Positions 1 to 7,558 of a DNA stretch of 41,359 bases are shown here, piece after piece. The DNA lies in NCBI GenBank assembly GCA_002709695.1, contig PAQF01000063.1, forward strand, positions 1-41,359, in the 5' to 3' direction. The translations under genes were made by a program, and so were the position numbers. The DNA is from Candidatus Poribacteria bacterium. GTDB taxonomy: Bacteria; Poribacteria; WGA-4E; UBA9662. Positions within the stretch are counted from its first letter, which is position 1. Each line of letters opens with the position of its first letter. The notes beneath the pieces are model-generated. The model made no database searches and was not told the origin of the DNA. It worked only from the letters and a program-made list of their open reading frames with translations.

Positions 1-128
1 CCCAATTTCTGTAGATATTCATGCCGAGCATGTTCCAAATAGTTCTGATAGACCGCATTGTTAACATAACCTTGCATATCACATTCATAATCTCTAACGT
101 GAAGATCGATTTTAAATTTATAGTTCAT
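1..128 (-). CDS. Acyl-CoA thioesterase, 4HBT hotdog fold (C-terminus cut off)
   Basis: The gene begins at an ATG at 126-128 and runs off the left edge, so only 42 residues are visible. The N-terminal pattern VRDYECDMQGYVNNAVY followed by QNYLEHAR is the start of a YbgC/4-hydroxybenzoyl-CoA thioesterase type hotdog domain. The Asp in ECDMQG sits where this family keeps its catalytic acid, and the NN-Y-NY-E-AR pattern forms the first long helix. A good ribosome site (GGGAGG) lies 5 bases before the start. Such enzymes hydrolyse acyl-CoA thioesters in the cytoplasm; the substrate cannot be judged from this fragment. Confidence 0.85.
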   Translation of the reverse strand, partial: MNYKFKIDLHVRDYECDMQGYVNNAVYQNYLEHARHEYLQKL

Positions 129-261
129 TAATCCTCCCTGATCCACTAAACCCAAAACCCGATTTCACAACTCCTTTCATCGTTTTCACTTGCTTAGTTA
201 ATTCGACAGACTAACTTTACCAAACAAGCTAAAGTGCCTCCATAAAAAGATCAAACATTTT

Positions 262-1047
262 TTAATGATACGTAAGTTTAGGTTCTTGGCCTCTCTCCTT
301 GAGACCACCAACAATAAACTTATGATTTGGCATCTCCAAAGGAGTATCAATCGGACGTGTTTGCGACGTATGGTAGCCAATTCGAACCGATTTTCGCCAC
401 TCTTCCGTCCGATTGACATCCGACCAGTGAACCAAATAATAGCTAAAGAAAATCACATCTCCGGCTTTTGCAGGGACAGCAATCGTTTCAATCTTATCCG
501 GATGATATTTATCAGGAGGAAGATACGGACGAGTATGATCTCCAGTAATATGTTTAAGTGGACCACCTTTATGGCTTCCTGGCATCACGTGCAAACATCC
601 ACTCTCAACTGGTGTATCATCAAGATGTAAAAGGCAATCAATAAAATTAGGGCCATCATGCGGATAGAACGGATAGTCTTGATGCATTGGGAAAGGTGTC
701 CCCAGTTCAGGAGGCTTTCCATGGAGAATTGTATGATGCCACTGTACATTTTTGCCAATTAGTGATTGAATTACACCAACAAGATGTGCATGAAAAATAA
801 TCCTTCCCCAAGCCGCCGAATAGAAATGAGGGTTCGAAATAAAAATAGCCTTTGTATTTTGACGTTCTTCTTCCAACAAATAATGCGCCCTCCAAGGACC
901 ACGCCAACCAATGCTATTTTCTCCCCACCATTCCTCGATAATCCAATCCATTTCAGTTTGAAGTTCTTCTACCTCTTTTTCAGTGAAAAGCCCTTCGACT
1001 TTAACATACCCGTCTTTTTCGTACATTGCTATTTGGGTCTTGGTCAA
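262..1047 (-). CDS. Phytanoyl-CoA dioxygenase (PhyH) family Fe(II)/2-oxoglutarate oxygenase
   Basis: 261 residues, a normal length for bacterial PhyH-family enzymes. The iron-binding triad is visible: H122 and D124 in MHQDYPFYPHDG, and the distal H207 in YYLVHWSD. R222 in VRIGYH is the likely 2-oxoglutarate-binding arginine. The block ESGCLHVMPGSHKGG (about 148-162) is the usual double-stranded beta-helix segment after the first metal ligands. The family couples oxidative decarboxylation of 2-oxoglutarate to hydroxylation of a small molecule; the substrate is unknown. The start is TTG at 1045-1047, supported by AGGAG eight bases upstream. The gene stands alone, with gaps on both sides. Confidence 0.88.
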   Translation of the reverse strand: MTKTQIAMYEKDGYVKVEGLFTEKEVEELQTEMDWIIEEWWGENSIGWRGPWRAHYLLEEERQNTKAIFISNPHFYSAAWGRIIFHAHLVGVIQSLIGKNVQWHHTILHGKPPELGTPFPMHQDYPFYPHDGPNFIDCLLHLDDTPVESGCLHVMPGSHKGGPLKHITGDHTRPYLPPDKYHPDKIETIAVPAKAGDVIFFSYYLVHWSDVNRTEEWRKSVRIGYHTSQTRPIDTPLEMPNHKFIVGGLKERGQEPKLTYH

Positions 1048-1264
1048 AACATTTTCTCCTGTAATGGATGAATCTGTCTATGTAATTACTAACATCAGTA
1101 CAACATCATTTCTGAACAAACACAATCGCAATTAGAAAAACCGGTAGAAACAAAATTATAAAGGTATTATCATCCACCTCGAAAAATACTAGTACACGAC
1201 CAATCAAGTACCTTCAGTAGACCTAACACCTAAAAGACAGCATTGACGAACTATCTTAGAACCA

Positions 1265-1780
1265 CTAATCTAGGTTTATTCCTCGAGGAAGTTTGGTATG
1301 CTCATCGGTTTTAACACCGCTTAAGTCTGCACCAGATAATCTTGCTAACCGCAAGTCAACACCACTCAAATCCGCTCCGATGAGGAGAGCTTTACTCAAA
1401 TCAGCTTTGCCTAGAACAACTCCGCTTAAATTGGCATTACTTAAGTTTGCGCCTACTAAATCTGCATCGCGTAGATCCGCCCCCCGCAAATTCGCGTTCT
1501 GCATTTTCGCTCGTTTCAACAGAGCATTTTTCAGCTTTGACTCATGCAGATCCGCACCACTCAAGTTTGCGTCATTTAGCCTGCTATGAGTCAAATCCGA
1601 TTTACTCAAATCCGCTCCACTCAAATCCGCTTCAAACAGAAAGGAATGGTTCAAATTAGCATGATGAAGATTCGCTCCACTCAAGTCAACATGTGTCAAG
1701 TTAGCATTTTTCAGATTAGCATTCTTTAGGTTGGCGTTAGGTGCAAATGAATATTCTTGATCGTTAACAATCTTTTTCAT
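1265..1780 (-). CDS. Pentapeptide-repeat protein
   Basis: About 171 residues made almost entirely of A(N/D)LXX pentapeptides from residue 15 to 155, for example LKNANLKNANLTHVDLSGAN. Such runs fold as a right-handed quadrilateral beta-helix about 28 pentads long here. There is no signal peptide or membrane segment, so it should be cytoplasmic. I take the ATG at 1778-1780 as the start because AGGTAGGAT lies just upstream; an in-frame TTG directly before it is less likely. Known pentapeptide proteins include gyrase-protecting DNA mimics, but most are uncharacterised, and nothing here identifies a partner. Confidence 0.85.
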   Translation of the reverse strand: MKKIVNDQEYSFAPNANLKNANLKNANLTHVDLSGANLHHANLNHSFLFEADLSGADLSKSDLTHSRLNDANLSGADLHESKLKNALLKRAKMQNANLRGADLRDADLVGANLSNANLSGVVLGKADLSKALLIGADLSGVDLRLARLSGADLSGVKTDEHTKLPRGINLD

Positions 1781-1851
1781 CAATCCTACCTATTATAATA
1801 ATATACTACTCGTTTAATTAACCAAAAAGCACTAGCAAAAACAACTAAATT

Positions 1852-2100
1852 TCATTTTATACGATCGCAATCAGGTTGGTCACTGTGTTCCACAGCGTAG
1901 CCCTGACACAAGAAATCCAATGCTTTTCTGTAGCTACGTTTTTCTAGATAGTGACGTAATTGTGGAGACGCAGATGGCCCTATTTCCTGCTGTAGTTGTG
2001 TTAATCGCGTTATATTCCCCAAGATATTTTCTTTCTTGGCAATACGTTCGAACATGGATTCCAATTCGCTTCTCAGTTCCTCAAACAATCCTATTTCCAT
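1852..2100 (-). CDS. Small helical protein of unknown function
   Basis: 82 residues from the ATG at 2098-2100, which has GGAGAAG six bases upstream. A TTG five codons earlier would place the ribosome site inside the gene, so I reject it. The sequence is charged and helical (LRSELESMFERIAKKEN, then RLTQLQQEIG), followed by a possible helical hairpin with LRHYLEKRSYRKALDFLCQG and a Cys/Asp-rich tail. I do not recognise a family. It follows no gene closely (the next gene downstream, the pentapeptide protein, is 71 bases away) and is divergent from tsaE. Confidence 0.6.
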   Translation of the reverse strand: MEIGLFEELRSELESMFERIAKKENILGNITRLTQLQQEIGPSASPQLRHYLEKRSYRKALDFLCQGYAVEHSDQPDCDRIK

Positions 2101-2165
2101 GTAGAACTTCTCCAATTTTTTTTATTTATTTTACACTACACCATTATCGATAACCACAGATTTTC

Positions 2166-2195
2166 TTGAAAAGCCTTCATGTAAGTGGCTACACT
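2166..2195 (+). promoter_or_regulatory. Possible sigma70-type promoter for tsaE
   Basis: TTGAAA at 2166-2171 and TACACT at 2190-2195 are 18 bases apart, placing the transcript start a few bases before the tsaE ATG at 2208. The -10 box is weak, so this is tentative. Confidence 0.35.
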
Positions 2196-2207
2196 AGTAA
2201 ATGAAAG

Positions 2208-2633
2208 ATGCCAATCAAGACTTTTCATTCAAAAACTCCAGCTGAGACACAAACTATCGGAGAACAAATCGGCAGGCAACTTAGACAAGGCGATCTTGTT
2301 GCGCTTATCGGTGATCTAGGAACGGGCAAAACCTGCTTGACTCAAGGAATTGCTAGAGGAATTGGTGTCTATTCAAACCAAATTGTTAACAGCCCATCAT
2401 ATACGCTGATCAACGAATATGATGGTAAAATACCAATTTACCATGTCGATCTGTACAGAATCCAAAACCATGATGAACTCCTAGATCTTGGACTTGACGA
2501 ATATATGGAGGGAAATGGTATCTGCATCATTGAGTGGGCGGACAAACTTGAATCCCTACTAATCTCTTATACTAAAATTCAGATTACATGGTTAAGTGAA
2601 ATGATGCGAGAAATTGAAATTCAGACTCCCTAA
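2208..2633 (+). CDS. tsaE: tRNA threonylcarbamoyladenosine biosynthesis ATPase TsaE
   Basis: 141 residues, typical for TsaE (YjeE). The P-loop GDLGTGKT is at 35-42, followed by the family signatures NSPSYTLINEY (61-71), HVDLYR (79-84) and GICIIEWADK (104-113). TsaE is the ATPase that works with TsaD and TsaB to transfer the threonylcarbamoyl group to A37 of tRNAs reading ANN codons. The partners tsaB and tsaD are not in this window. The ribosome site before the ATG is weak. It faces lgt tail to tail, with 173 bases between that hold no clear terminator. Confidence 0.95.
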   Translation: MPIKTFHSKTPAETQTIGEQIGRQLRQGDLVALIGDLGTGKTCLTQGIARGIGVYSNQIVNSPSYTLINEYDGKIPIYHVDLYRIQNHDELLDLGLDEYMEGNGICIIEWADKLESLLISYTKIQITWLSEMMREIEIQTP

Positions 2634-2806
2634 GAGATCGCCAATTTGCGCTATTGTACCCAAATAACCTGAGCTCCGTAACTAATACTTAATAAGTGCG
2701 CAAAGCTAAATACAACATGCAATTTTGAATAAACTGGCTTTGATTCAGGCGAATTCTGCATAAAATGCACTTAGTAAAAATAGCTGACCCGTCTTCCATT
2801 ATAATC

Positions 2807-3751
2807 TTAAGTTCTACGTTTTTTCTTCCTTTTCTTTGCAATTTTCTTGACAGGATTATCCAACAACTGGGGCTCGGATAGCGGTTCATCCACGATTACA
2901 ATTGGTCGTTTTCTAGACCAATACACCAAAAAAAAACCAATTGGAATCAACAACAATATACTAATCAACTGGGATCCGGTAAAACCGAATGGCATACTCA
3001 ATTGGTCAGAAAATTCCAATTTATTAAAAAAGACCTGACCGTCCTGCCAATAAACATATTTTTCATTTCTACGCCAAAATTCAATGATAAGCCGCTCAAC
3101 ACCAAGATAAACTAGAACAAGACCGAATATAACACCAGGAACCCGTTCAAGTTTTTTCCGGAAACGCCAAAACAGACTAAAACCAAGTACCATCAGCAAA
3201 AAATCGTAAAGCGGAGTAGGGTAAACGCTAAACACCTCTCCGCTAATCCGATCAATAGTCGGCTTAATTCCTACAGGAAACTCCATCCCCCAAGGCCAAG
3301 GTAAAGTACACCTTCTCCCATAACAACCATCTCCAGCTAGCAAACACCCAATACGCCCAAATCCATGGCCAAGTAATAATAAAGGACCTATGGCATCAAT
3401 TGTTGGCAAAATCGGACTACCAGATCTATGTATCGTATATAAAACAGCTACTGAACCAGCAATCAGTCCACCATACCAAACTAAACCACTGGGTGAAAAC
3501 AAAGCGCTCAAATCTCGAAACTCAATAGCGTAGTAAATTTTAGCCCCAATAATCCCACCTAAGACTGCATGAACAATTATTGAATGGGCAAGTTGAACAT
3601 TAATATTTTTCCGAGGCAATTCACGCTGTAGACCAAACAAAACCGATAGAAATGCAAGTGCCATCATAACACCATAAGAATGGATTCCAATCGGCGGAGT
3701 AGTTCGCCCAAAAATTGTAATAGTACCAAAATCATATAACGTCGGAAACAT
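2807..3751 (-). CDS. lgt: Prolipoprotein diacylglyceryl transferase Lgt
   Basis: 314 residues with about seven hydrophobic segments. The IHSYGVMMAL segment (23-32) matches the conserved N-terminal Lgt motif. GHGFGRIGCLLAGDGCYG (128-145) matches the family signature GRxGNFxxGE region, with R133 as the essential arginine. A basic tail (KKIAKKRKKKRRT) ends the protein in the cytoplasm. Lgt transfers the diacylglyceryl group from phosphatidylglycerol to the lipobox cysteine of preprolipoproteins in the inner membrane. The GRIGC..AGDGC variant carries Cys/Asp where many homologues have Asn/Glu. It is downstream of comB on the same strand, 70 bases away. Confidence 0.93.
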   Translation of the reverse strand: MFPTLYDFGTITIFGRTTPPIGIHSYGVMMALAFLSVLFGLQRELPRKNINVQLAHSIIVHAVLGGIIGAKIYYAIEFRDLSALFSPSGLVWYGGLIAGSVAVLYTIHRSGSPILPTIDAIGPLLLLGHGFGRIGCLLAGDGCYGRRCTLPWPWGMEFPVGIKPTIDRISGEVFSVYPTPLYDFLLMVLGFSLFWRFRKKLERVPGVIFGLVLVYLGVERLIIEFWRRNEKYVYWQDGQVFFNKLEFSDQLSMPFGFTGSQLISILLLIPIGFFLVYWSRKRPIVIVDEPLSEPQLLDNPVKKIAKKRKKKRRT

Positions 3752-3821
3752 GCCTAAGAGAACCTTTTGAATTTAATATAGACCAACCCTAAATCATGAA
3801 TACAACTATCATAGCATGGCT

Positions 3822-4550
3822 TCAAAACGCATCGCAAAGAGAAATACAATCGCCAATCATCACGGGTACAACATCAACGAGATCAACTAGTGAACAAAAT
3901 TCCAGATCACTCTCCAAACCAATACTAGCTAAATAACGACCATGATCACTATTTCGGATTGATTCAAAGACTCGCTGGTGATTCGCCTGAAATAAAAGCT
4001 GGGCGGTCTTGGCCGAATCAGTGAGACAAACCTCATTATCAATTTGACAAAAGATATTAACACACGCACCAGCGAACAGCGCATCCTCTGTGCAAAATTG
4101 GCCTTCACGTCCAGAACAAACAAAAGCAACATGATTATTTGTCTGATCAAGAACACGAATCAATGAACCTAAATTAAGAAATGATCCAATAAAGAGCCAA
4201 TCGGCAGACATACAAGCATGCATGGTTCGCGTACCATTTGTTGTTGTAATTACAATTGACTTACCAAATACAACAGACCTTTGATATTCAGACGGAGAGT
4301 TACCCAAATTGAAGCCAGTAACTGGCTTTCCATGACGTTCTCCTCCAATTAATATGCCTGATTGCTCCTGACGAATAGCGAAAGCCTGCTCTGGTGTCAG
4401 CACAGGTTGGATAGATGTAGCACCATTTGCAATGGCAAACGTAATTGTCGTGGTCGCACGCAAGATGTCTATAACAACAACACTTTTACCTTGCAGGCAT
4501 GCAAACGGCAACAAATCTGGAGAAAAAATAACATCAATAGATCTAGTCAT
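3822..4550 (-). CDS. comB: 2-phosphosulfolactate phosphatase family protein (ComB)
   Basis: 242 residues from the ATG at 4548-4550, chosen because GGAG lies about nine bases upstream and the gene then overlaps the end of the preceding gene by 8 bases. ComB hallmarks are present: VVIDILRATTTITFAIANGA (28-47), GGERHGKPVTGFNLGNSPSE (about 73-92), TTTNGTR (about 104-110) and CSGREGQFCTEDALFAG (about 149-165). The archaeal enzyme dephosphorylates 2-phosphosulfolactate in coenzyme M synthesis. In bacteria the family is common, but its role is mostly unknown. No other sulfolactate gene is visible here. Confidence 0.88.
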   Translation of the reverse strand: MTRSIDVIFSPDLLPFACLQGKSVVVIDILRATTTITFAIANGATSIQPVLTPEQAFAIRQEQSGILIGGERHGKPVTGFNLGNSPSEYQRSVVFGKSIVITTTNGTRTMHACMSADWLFIGSFLNLGSLIRVLDQTNNHVAFVCSGREGQFCTEDALFAGACVNIFCQIDNEVCLTDSAKTAQLLFQANHQRVFESIRNSDHGRYLASIGLESDLEFCSLVDLVDVVPVMIGDCISLCDAF

Positions 4551-4896
4551 CAGGCAAATCTCCAACCAGCAATCGCTCTCCAGAACCAATTGCAGCTTTT
4601 AATGCCAGAATGGCAACAAGTTTAGGATCCTTCCCAGTAAACACACGCTCCGTCTCAACAAACGTCCCATAATCTGCTGTCCATTCGAAAATAATAATGG
4701 TACACTTCCAAATACCATCATTCACTTTCCAAATGTCGCCCGAAGTTTTTTTTACATTTTGACAGATAAGATCCCGCAATTGATCAAATGTTGGAACCCA
4801 TACATCCGGATCGGCATTTTCAGGTTTTAATGCTTGAATCTTTGCATCTAAACATTGGGATAAAAACTTGTCTGTGGAGGTATCACACTTGGACAT
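4543..4896 (-). CDS. Conserved-looking protein of unknown function upstream of comB
   Basis: 117 residues, cytoplasmic, with a mixed alpha/beta pattern (DIWKVNDGIWKCTIIIFEWTAD suggests paired beta-strands). I recognise no family. The end overlaps the start of comB by 8 bases (ATGACTAG), so the two are probably translationally coupled. The ATG at 4894-4896 lies inside the start region of the divergent M24 peptidase gene. Its only ribosome-site-like sequence (GAGGG) is about 17 bases upstream, which is too far to be convincing, so the start is uncertain. Confidence 0.6.
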   Translation of the reverse strand: MSKCDTSTDKFLSQCLDAKIQALKPENADPDVWVPTFDQLRDLICQNVKKTSGDIWKVNDGIWKCTIIIFEWTADYGTFVETERVFTGKDPKLVAILALKAAIGSGERLLVGDLPDD

Positions 4897-6070
4897 TAGT
4901 CAAATTCAAACTTCCCTCAAAGAAAATAATATTTCTGCTTGGCTACTTTACGACTTTCGAGGTATCAACCCAATTGCACAAAGTATTGCCGGACTCCTAG
5001 ATCGAAAAATCACCCGCCGTTGGTTTTGCTATCTTCCTTCGGTAGGCAAACCACTGTGGTTAATCCACCAAATCGAACTTTCGCATTTTCATGACGTACC
5101 TGGAGAAATCCAAGTATACTCTAGTTGGAACCAACTTCATAAGGCACTTAGGAAAATTCTTACACCTGGATCACGGATCGCTATGGAATATTCACCAAAC
5201 GGAGCAATTCCCTATATATCCCGAGTCGACGGCGGAACCCTTGAATTGATACGATCTTTCGACATTGACCTATGCTCTTCAGCAGATTTGGTGCAGTTAA
5301 TAAACGCTCATATCTCCCCAGATCAATACGCAGGGCACCTTGAATCAGCAAAATGTATTTTGCAAGCCAAAGACCATGCATTCGAATGGATAGGAGATAA
5401 AATACAACGAGATAAATCCATTACTGAATACGATGTACAACAAATCATTCTAGATCAATTTGACACAATGGATCTCATCACTGACCATCCGCCTATTGTC
5501 GCCGTAAATGCAAATAGCAGCGACCCTCATTACTCACCCTCTTCAACAAAACATAAATCAATCAATCAAGGCGATTTTGTCTTAATTGACCTGTGGGCAA
5601 AACAAAAAACACCAGATGCCATCTTTGCTGATACTACTTGGACAGGTTTTGTTGGCGAGAAAACACCAGATAAAATTAGTAAGATTTTTAACATTGTTCG
5701 TCAAGCTCGAGACCTTGCCATTAAATTCATAACAGAACACATCGAAAACGGGAAAGAAGTTTACGGTTACGAAGTCGATAATGTGGTTCGTAACCTCATC
5801 AGCCAACATGGTTACGGCGAATTTTTCCCTCATCGAACTGGTCACAACATAGGCACAGAGATTCATGGCAATGGAGCGAATATCGACAATTACGAAACAA
5901 TGGATCAACGGTTATTAGTCCCAAATACATGTTTTTCAATCGAGCCAGGCATTTATCTTAACGATTTCGGCGTTCGAACCGAGATTGATATTTTTTTAGC
6001 TTATCAAGGGAAAGGCGGCGTAAAAGTGACAACCGCCCCAATTCAAACTCAGGTATTGAGGCTGCTGTGA
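4889..6070 (+). CDS. M24 family metallopeptidase (Xaa-Pro aminopeptidase-like)
   Basis: 393 residues from the TTG at 4889-4891, which has GGAGG eight bases upstream. An earlier TTG at 4868 lacks a ribosome site. The N-terminal creatinase-like domain (about 1-170) precedes a complete pita-bread catalytic domain. All five dimetal ligands are visible: Asp in VLIDLWAK, Asp in IFADTTWTG, His in HRTGHNIGTEIHG, Glu in FSIEPGIY and Glu in VRTEIDIF. Such enzymes remove N-terminal residues before proline in the cytoplasm. The start overlaps head to head with the start of the minus-strand gene, and the end overlaps the tail of the next minus-strand gene by 113 bases. Confidence 0.9.
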   Translation: MDISQIQTSLKENNISAWLLYDFRGINPIAQSIAGLLDRKITRRWFCYLPSVGKPLWLIHQIELSHFHDVPGEIQVYSSWNQLHKALRKILTPGSRIAMEYSPNGAIPYISRVDGGTLELIRSFDIDLCSSADLVQLINAHISPDQYAGHLESAKCILQAKDHAFEWIGDKIQRDKSITEYDVQQIILDQFDTMDLITDHPPIVAVNANSSDPHYSPSSTKHKSINQGDFVLIDLWAKQKTPDAIFADTTWTGFVGEKTPDKISKIFNIVRQARDLAIKFITEHIENGKEVYGYEVDNVVRNLISQHGYGEFFPHRTGHNIGTEIHGNGANIDNYETMDQRLLVPNTCFSIEPGIYLNDFGVRTEIDIFLAYQGKGGVKVTTAPIQTQVLRLL

Positions 6071-6737
6071 CCTGATAATTTCGACGCTTCAAATCAGCCA
6101 TAATATTATTAAAAAATGTTTGACAACCAATCATCCAATGTAACGGATCCAAACTATCAGAGTCTCCCAAACCGGCCACACCAAGTCTATAGACCCAGTA
6201 ACACTTATCCCCTCGAATGTGTTTTTTGGGCACAACGGTCTTAGCGGGATCATACCGAGAATTCCCATCCACCTCAAAAACCCAAAAAAACTGATCATCG
6301 TTATGGCCAAGATAACCAATTTCCACATCGATCCTATGCGGCTGGTTAGAAGAAATATTGAAAATACCAAATCCACGTTTCAGAATTTGAGGATAAATTG
6401 AGCAAATAAAAACCTGCTCGAAACCACGCGGTCGACGAACCGTGTTGACACACTCAAACAAACTCATCGAATCCACAGCCTCCAGCCTTAAGCAAACTTT
6501 TCCGAAAACCGCGTTACGAAGATCCATTATTTCAATGGGCACACCCTGCGCCAACAACGTGAGGCGCTCAATAAGTTTTTTGACTCTTCTTCGTTTGATC
6601 GAACTATGCCAAAATAACCAATGACCAAATTGCTTCCAAATCTTCCCCCGCAGCAAACTCTTCAAAGGAAGCTGCTTAAATTTCCCAACCAGCATTTTTA
6701 TACGATTATCAGTCGCAACTACAACTATATCTTTCAA
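5958..6737 (-). CDS. Protein of unknown function overlapping the M24 gene
   Basis: 259 residues, no signal peptide or membrane segment. It opens with a basic region (LLRGKIWKQFGHWLFWHSS, KRRRVKKL) and continues as an apparent alpha/beta domain containing FWVFEVDGNSRYDPAK. I recognise no family. The start is TTG at 6735-6737 with GGATGG close upstream; an ATG at codon 15 is the alternative. The last 37 codons lie antisense to the end of the M24 peptidase gene. That tail is rich in Leu, Arg and Lys (LGRLSLLRRLSLDKLKKYQS), as expected when a stop codon was lost and the frame ran on. Confidence 0.6.
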   Translation of the reverse strand: MKDIVVVATDNRIKMLVGKFKQLPLKSLLRGKIWKQFGHWLFWHSSIKRRRVKKLIERLTLLAQGVPIEIMDLRNAVFGKVCLRLEAVDSMSLFECVNTVRRPRGFEQVFICSIYPQILKRGFGIFNISSNQPHRIDVEIGYLGHNDDQFFWVFEVDGNSRYDPAKTVVPKKHIRGDKCYWVYRLGVAGLGDSDSLDPLHWMIGCQTFFNNIMADLKRRNYQVTAASIPEFELGRLSLLRRLSLDKLKKYQSRFERRNR

Positions 6738-6792
6738 AACACCATCCGAAAAATCTAATTAAGACCCAGCGCTTGTATTTACTGTTTTCCTC

Positions 6793-6822
6793 TTGCCTGT
6801 TCTACTCTGTGTATGCTAGAAT
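6793..6822 (+). promoter_or_regulatory. sigma70-type promoter for tRNA-Leu
   Basis: TTGCCT at 6793-6798 and TAGAAT at 6817-6822 with an 18-base spacer. The predicted transcript start is a few bases before the mature tRNA 5' end at 6836. Confidence 0.55.
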
Positions 6823-6835
6823 AAGCTCCGTTTTA

Positions 6836-6919
6836 GCCGGAGTGGTGAAATTGGTAGACGCGCTGGATTCAAAATCCAGTGGGCCTTGGCCCGTGTCGGT
6901 TCGAGTCCGACCTCCGGCA
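6836..6919 (+). tRNA. tRNA-Leu (anticodon CAA)
   Basis: A complete type II tRNA. The acceptor stem GCCGGAG pairs with CTCCGGC, with A73 at 6919. The D-loop carries TGGTAGACGC, the anticodon stem CTGGA/TCCAG encloses the loop TTCAAAA with anticodon CAA, and the long variable arm (GGGCCTTGGCCC) is the leucine type. The T-arm contains GGTTCGAGTCC. CCA is not encoded and must be added by a nucleotidyltransferase. It reads UUG, which this genome also seems to use often as a start codon. Confidence 0.97.
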
Positions 6920-6938
6920 TAAAAAACTCCTCACCAAT

Positions 6939-7268
6939 TCACTCGAAATCTTCAAGTATCCCGCTAACTTCTTGCCCCTCTTGCGTATTCCAATATCTCT
7001 CTTCCAACTGGCATAAAGTGCCGGTATAGCTATCTTTGGGTTCTAACTCCAATTGAAGATGCGCTAACTTCAGCATAGTCTCCGGAACCATTATTCCACT
7101 TGGTGTGAGCTCAATAACACGTTGTAGGGACTCAAATAGTCTACTCAAAATCCTCCGTCTCTCTGTATGATTCAGCAAGACGTTGATACAACTGAAGCAT
7201 TTTTGCAAATCACGAAGATCTTCAATTGGGTGATAATCTCCAACCAGTTGGGTAACGATTTCATCCAC
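6939..7268 (-). CDS. Small alpha-helical protein of unknown function
   Basis: 109 residues, GTG start at 7266-7268, with no strong ribosome site. The content is helical and slightly TPR-like (MLKLAHLQLELEPKDSYTG), with Cys at about residues 24 and 27. I recognise no family. It stands alone between the tRNA gene and the dehydrogenase gene. Confidence 0.5.
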   Translation of the reverse strand: MDEIVTQLVGDYHPIEDLRDLQKCFSCINVLLNHTERRRILSRLFESLQRVIELTPSGIMVPETMLKLAHLQLELEPKDSYTGTLCQLEERYWNTQEGQEVSGILEDFE

Positions 7269-7558
7269 GATCTCGTGTATGATGCACAGCTTGCGCCTCT
7301 AATCATCCAAGGATGGTCTGAGCTTGTTTGCCCTCGCCAATAGTCTCGTAAACCTCACTAAACTTCATCAATGTCCATTTTGACTCCCAACACCAAGGGT
7401 CAGTAAGATAATACTAAACGCTTACATTCGGCAATGACAATATCAAATTCCCTCTAACACTGAGAAAAGTAAAAACACAAAAATAACACTAAAGAGAAAT
7501 CGTCCAAAAAGGCTTTTCATTAACATTTTATCCTAGGAAATTCGAATGGGACAAGTGA

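Noticed and set aside
1293-1659. Plus-strand frames rich in Ser, Ala and Pro
   Set aside because: They mirror the repeat pattern of the pentapeptide-repeat gene on the opposite strand.
2645-2704. TTTGCGC/GCGCAAA inverted repeat as terminator between tsaE and lgt
   Set aside because: The loop is about 46 bases and there is no T-run.
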